The translations under genes and the position numbers were made by a program. Under the pieces are notes generated by a model, which saw nothing but the letters and a program-made list of their open reading frames with translations, made no database searches and was not told the origin of the DNA. This document shows, in pieces, positions 12,627 through 15,365 of a stretch of DNA of 15,365 nucleotides (position 1 is its first letter; each line of letters starts with the position of its first letter). The stretch lies in NCBI GenBank assembly GCA_007126465.1, contig SLBE01000173.1:1-15365 (forward strand), given 5' to 3'. This stretch comes from Syntrophomonadaceae bacterium (GTDB taxonomy: Bacteria; Bacillota; Dethiobacteria; DTU022).

Positions 12627-14160
12627 TATAACAACGCAAAAACCGGTGTATGCATATGGAACCAAATCAAGCGCGGTAAATAAAACCGGCGAATGGCGTT
12701 TTATGACCCCGGAAAGAGTGCCGGGACTTTCACCGTGCCGCCAGGGCTGCCTGCTGGACGGGGAAGTTCCAGCCTGGTTGGAGGCAGTTAAAAGAGAACA
12801 GTGGGAAGAAGCATGGCAAATCATGAGGCGCAACAATCCTTTTCCTGCTTTAACCGGTTACACCTGCTTTCATCCCTGTACGGAAAACTGCAATCGCAGC
12901 CAGCTGGACAGCGGTATTGATATTCCTTCCGTGGAAAAGGCAATCGGTCTCTGGCGGCTCGATCAATATAAACCCGGACAGCAAAGGGATCTGTTAAAAG
13001 ATGAAATTGCAGTTATCGGTTCGGGTCCGGCCGGTTTAAGCTGCGCCTATTACTTGAACCAGGCCGGTTACCGGGTAACCGTTTATGAAAAGTCGGATCA
13101 AATTGGTGGAATGCTTAGCCTTGGTATACCTGAATACAGGCTGCCGCGCAGCATTCTTAACAAAGAGCTTAACCTGCTGAAAGAGGAAGGTGTGGAGTTC
13201 ATAACCGGTTGTGAAATCGGGAAGAATTTATCCTTAGATGAACTTTATAAAAAGCACAGTGAAGTGTTCCTTGCTCCAGGGGCCTGGAAATCTCGCAAAG
13301 CGGGTATTCCCGGAGAAGATAGCAAGGGAGTTTGGAATGCCCTTGACTTCTTAAGCGAGTTTAACAGCGGCAAGCAGCCGGAGGTAAAGGATCCGGTTAT
13401 AGTTATCGGCGGCGGCAACGCAGCTATAGATAGTGCCCGCAGTGCCCTGCGCATGAGCGGTGTAAACCATGTAACCCTGGTATACCGCCGGAGCAGGGCC
13501 GAAATGCCTGCCTACCAGCCGGAAGTGGAGGCGGCAGAAAATGAAGGTGTCGAGCTAATCTTCAACGCCCTGCCCGGGAAAATTGAAACCGTTGATGGCC
13601 GGGTTAGCGGGGCAGAATTTAACTATAGCAAAACCAACCGGCAGGGCCTGGCCGTTGATAAAAGCAGTTCATTTCATAAACCCTGCGGCACAGTAATTAT
13701 GGCCCTGGGCCAGGAGCAGGACGGTTCGATCTTCTCAAGCCTGGATAAAGATGTATCTTTTTATGCCGGTGGGGACCTGGTTACCGGCCCGGCTACTGTT
13801 TCCGAAGCGATCAGGGCAGGCAGGGTTGCAGCCGAAGCGATGATCGCCCGGTTGGAGAATTTGCCGGAACCGGAACTATGCCTGCCGGAAGAAGACCCGG
13901 TTAGCTTTGAAGATCTTTACCTGGAAGCCAGCCTAAACCTCGACATTAAGGATCAGCAGGAAATGCCGGAAAAAGAGGCTTCACGCTGCCTGGGCTGCGG
14001 CACCTGCAACTCCTGCGGAATATGTTACCTATTCTGTCCGGATATGGCGATAGATATAGTAGACGGCCGTTACGAATTGAATATGGATTACTGTAAGGGC
14101 TGCGGCATCTGTTACAGGGAATGCCCCTCAAGGGCTCTTATATTGAAAGGGGGAAAGTAA
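12616..14160 (+). CDS. GltD/NfnB-like FAD-NAD(P) oxidoreductase fused to a delta-type 2x[4Fe-4S] ferredoxin
   Basis: 514 residues, an electron-transfer subunit of the 2-oxoacid oxidoreductase. The N-terminal cysteine domain has Cys41, Cys45, Cys84, Cys88 and Cys92, as in the iron-sulfur region of glutamate synthase small subunits. FAD-binding GSGPAG is at 135-140, and a second nucleotide fold GGGNAA at 265-270 is followed by YRRSRAEMPA, which suggests NAD(P)H binding. YAGGDLVTGPATVSEAIRAG binds the flavin. The C-terminal ferredoxin has Cys464/467/470/474 and Cys493/496/499/503, each ending CP, plus extra Cys458 and Cys461. The C-terminal part replaces the separate delta subunit, which is absent here. 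TTG start at 12616 with AGGAGGTGG at 12601-12609 inside the gamma gene. It probably connects the complex to NAD(P) as well as ferredoxin. Confidence 0.9.
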   Translation: MLPDITTQKPVYAYGTKSSAVNKTGEWRFMTPERVPGLSPCRQGCLLDGEVPAWLEAVKREQWEEAWQIMRRNNPFPALTGYTCFHPCTENCNRSQLDSGIDIPSVEKAIGLWRLDQYKPGQQRDLLKDEIAVIGSGPAGLSCAYYLNQAGYRVTVYEKSDQIGGMLSLGIPEYRLPRSILNKELNLLKEEGVEFITGCEIGKNLSLDELYKKHSEVFLAPGAWKSRKAGIPGEDSKGVWNALDFLSEFNSGKQPEVKDPVIVIGGGNAAIDSARSALRMSGVNHVTLVYRRSRAEMPAYQPEVEAAENEGVELIFNALPGKIETVDGRVSGAEFNYSKTNRQGLAVDKSSSFHKPCGTVIMALGQEQDGSIFSSLDKDVSFYAGGDLVTGPATVSEAIRAGRVAAEAMIARLENLPEPELCLPEEDPVSFEDLYLEASLNLDIKDQQEMPEKEASRCLGCGTCNSCGICYLFCPDMAIDIVDGRYELNMDYCKGCGICYRECPSRALILKGGK

Positions 14161-14161
14161 A

Positions 14162-15304
14162 ATGGCTTATGAGTTAATGAGCGGCAGTCAGGCAGCAGCA
14201 GTTGCAGTACAAAGGGTTGGAGTTGACCTGGTTGCGGCATATCCGATTACCCCCCAGACGGCGATAGTGGAAACCCTGGCTAATTTTGAAGGACGGGGAG
14301 AACTGGGCGGTGAGTTTGTCAGTGTTGAATCGGAATACGCTGCCCTGGCATGCAGTTATGGTGCAGCGGCTGCAGGTGCCAGGGTTTTTACCGCCACGGC
14401 TTCGCACGGCCTGGCCTATATGCATGAAATGATTCACTGGTGCAGCGGGGCTCGCGTGCCAATTGTGATGGTCAATGTTAACCGGACAATCGGTGCGCCA
14501 TGGTCTCTCGACCCTGACCAGGGCGACAGCCTTAGTCAGCGTGACACGGGCTGGATGCAAATATATTGTTCGGGAGCGCAGGAAGTGCTCGATACCGTTA
14601 TGCAGGCTTTTTTACTCAGCGAAGAATTACTGCTGCCCTGCATGGTAGTTTTTGACGGCTTTTATATCTCTCACACCTATGAAGCGGTTGATGTCCCCGA
14701 TCTTGAAAAGGCACGGGCTTTTATCGGTCCCCCTGTCTTTGCCGCGCAGGTGCAGCCGGAAAAACCTGCCAATATACATGCCCTGATTACAGGAGATATG
14801 CAGGCAGAACTGGTCAGAAATCGTCATGAAACGATGCTGCGGGCACCGACAGTATTCAAAGAGATAAATCAACGGTTTGCAGAAACTTTCGGGCGCAGTT
14901 ACGGAGTAATTGATTCAGTTATACCTCCTGGAGCAAAGAAAATAATCCTTGCTGCCGGTGCTACTGCTGAAACTGTTCGCTGGACGCTGCCTGAACTGGA
15001 AGAAACCGGTATGGTGCAGCTGAGAATGTTCAGGCCTTTTCCCCGGGAAGATCTTTGTAACCTTTTCGAAGCCCACGATATTGAACAGGTTGTTGTAGTT
15101 GATCGCAACTGTTCAACCGGAATGGGTGGGATACTGGCCCAGGAACTGCAGGCAGCAATTTATGGGATGGGAAAACCGCCGGCTGTAAAAGATTTGATCC
15201 TGGCCGGTGGAATTGATTTAACCCCGGATATGCTGATCAAGGCGCTGACGGAAACCGGCAGCGCAGATAAGGTAGAACAAAAGTGGGGAGTTGATCTCAG
15301 GTGA
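14162..15304 (+). CDS. 2-oxoacid:ferredoxin oxidoreductase, alpha subunit
   Basis: 380 residues, normal length for PorA/VorA-type alpha chains. The N-terminal pyrimidine-binding domain begins MSGSQAAAVAVQRVGVDLVAAYPITPQT, with YPITPQT the hallmark motif. It continues with EFVSVESEYAALACSYGAAAAGARVFTATAS and HEMIHWCSGARVPIVMVNVNRT. The C-terminal transketolase-like domain has IILAAGATAETV, RMFRPFP and VVVDRNCSTGMGG. It starts one base after the preceding stop, with a GAAAGGGGGAAAG ribosome site. It ends in a 4-base overlap with the beta gene. With gamma, delta and beta it forms the thiamine-diphosphate enzyme that converts a 2-oxoacid plus CoA to acyl-CoA. Substrate pyruvate, 2-oxoisovalerate or another cannot be fixed from motifs alone. 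Confidence 0.94.
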   Translation: MAYELMSGSQAAAVAVQRVGVDLVAAYPITPQTAIVETLANFEGRGELGGEFVSVESEYAALACSYGAAAAGARVFTATASHGLAYMHEMIHWCSGARVPIVMVNVNRTIGAPWSLDPDQGDSLSQRDTGWMQIYCSGAQEVLDTVMQAFLLSEELLLPCMVVFDGFYISHTYEAVDVPDLEKARAFIGPPVFAAQVQPEKPANIHALITGDMQAELVRNRHETMLRAPTVFKEINQRFAETFGRSYGVIDSVIPPGAKKIILAAGATAETVRWTLPELEETGMVQLRMFRPFPREDLCNLFEAHDIEQVVVVDRNCSTGMGGILAQELQAAIYGMGKPPAVKDLILAGGIDLTPDMLIKALTETGSADKVEQKWGVDLR

Positions 15305-15365
15305 GAATTGAAGAGTATAAACAGGAGTCGGAAATGTTAAACCCCGGTCACAATGCCTGTCCGGG
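15301..15365 (+). CDS. 2-oxoacid:ferredoxin oxidoreductase, beta subunit (3' end beyond window)
   Basis: Only 21 full codons are visible. The stretch LNPGHNACPG matches the start of beta subunits, where GHxxCxGCG holds the first cysteines of a [4Fe-4S] cluster near thiamine diphosphate. GTG 15301 overlaps the alpha stop by four bases. An ATG at 15334 with AGGAG (15323-15327) 6 bases upstream is a real alternative start that would shorten the N-terminus by 11 residues. Position directly after alpha supports the call. Confidence 0.85.
   Translation, partial: MRIEEYKQESEMLNPGHNACP

Overview
The window looks like part of the chromosome of an anaerobic, low-to-mid GC bacterium of the Clostridia type. 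The evidence is strong AGGAGG-type ribosome sites, frequent GTG and TTG starts, oxygen-sensitive 2-oxoacid:ferredoxin oxidoreductase genes, a split B12 mutase and a sigma-54 activator with its own -24/-12 promoter nearby. I cannot name the genus. No rRNA, tRNA, CRISPR array, transposase or phage gene was seen.

Left block (1-6141, all +): a 5'-truncated divergent acyl-CoA dehydrogenase, a canonical acyl-CoA dehydrogenase, the cobalamin adenosyltransferase cobO, the G-protein chaperone meaB, and the large and small subunits of a B12-dependent acyl-CoA mutase. The mutase would normally be named methylmalonyl-CoA mutase. However, the two residues known to set substrate choice are Phe83 and Gln201, the isobutyryl-CoA mutase pair, not the Tyr/Arg of methylmalonyl-CoA mutase.

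Middle block (6142-8950): the housekeeping DNA ligase ligA on +, converging on and overlapping a type II toxin-antitoxin pair on - (ribbon-helix-helix antitoxin, PIN-domain toxin) that has its own promoter and operator-like dyad.

Right block (8951-15365, all +): a PAS/AAA+/Fis-type sigma-54 activator, a 456-base intergenic region with repeats, a structured GC-rich island and a good sigma-54 promoter, then a leucine-dehydrogenase-type amino acid dehydrogenase. This is followed by a 2-oxoacid oxidoreductase operon: gamma, a GltD-like flavoprotein fused to a delta-type ferredoxin, alpha, and the first codons of beta.

Read together, the genes suggest branched-chain amino acid (especially valine) oxidation: amino acid to 2-oxoacid (dehydrogenase), to branched acyl-CoA (oxidoreductase), isobutyryl-CoA to butyryl-CoA (mutase, kept active by CobO and MeaB), then to enoyl-CoA (acyl-CoA dehydrogenases). 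The pathway is inferred from gene content and active-site residues. A dispersed intergenic repeat of about 57 bases occurs four times, once inverted, in the gaps between these genes.
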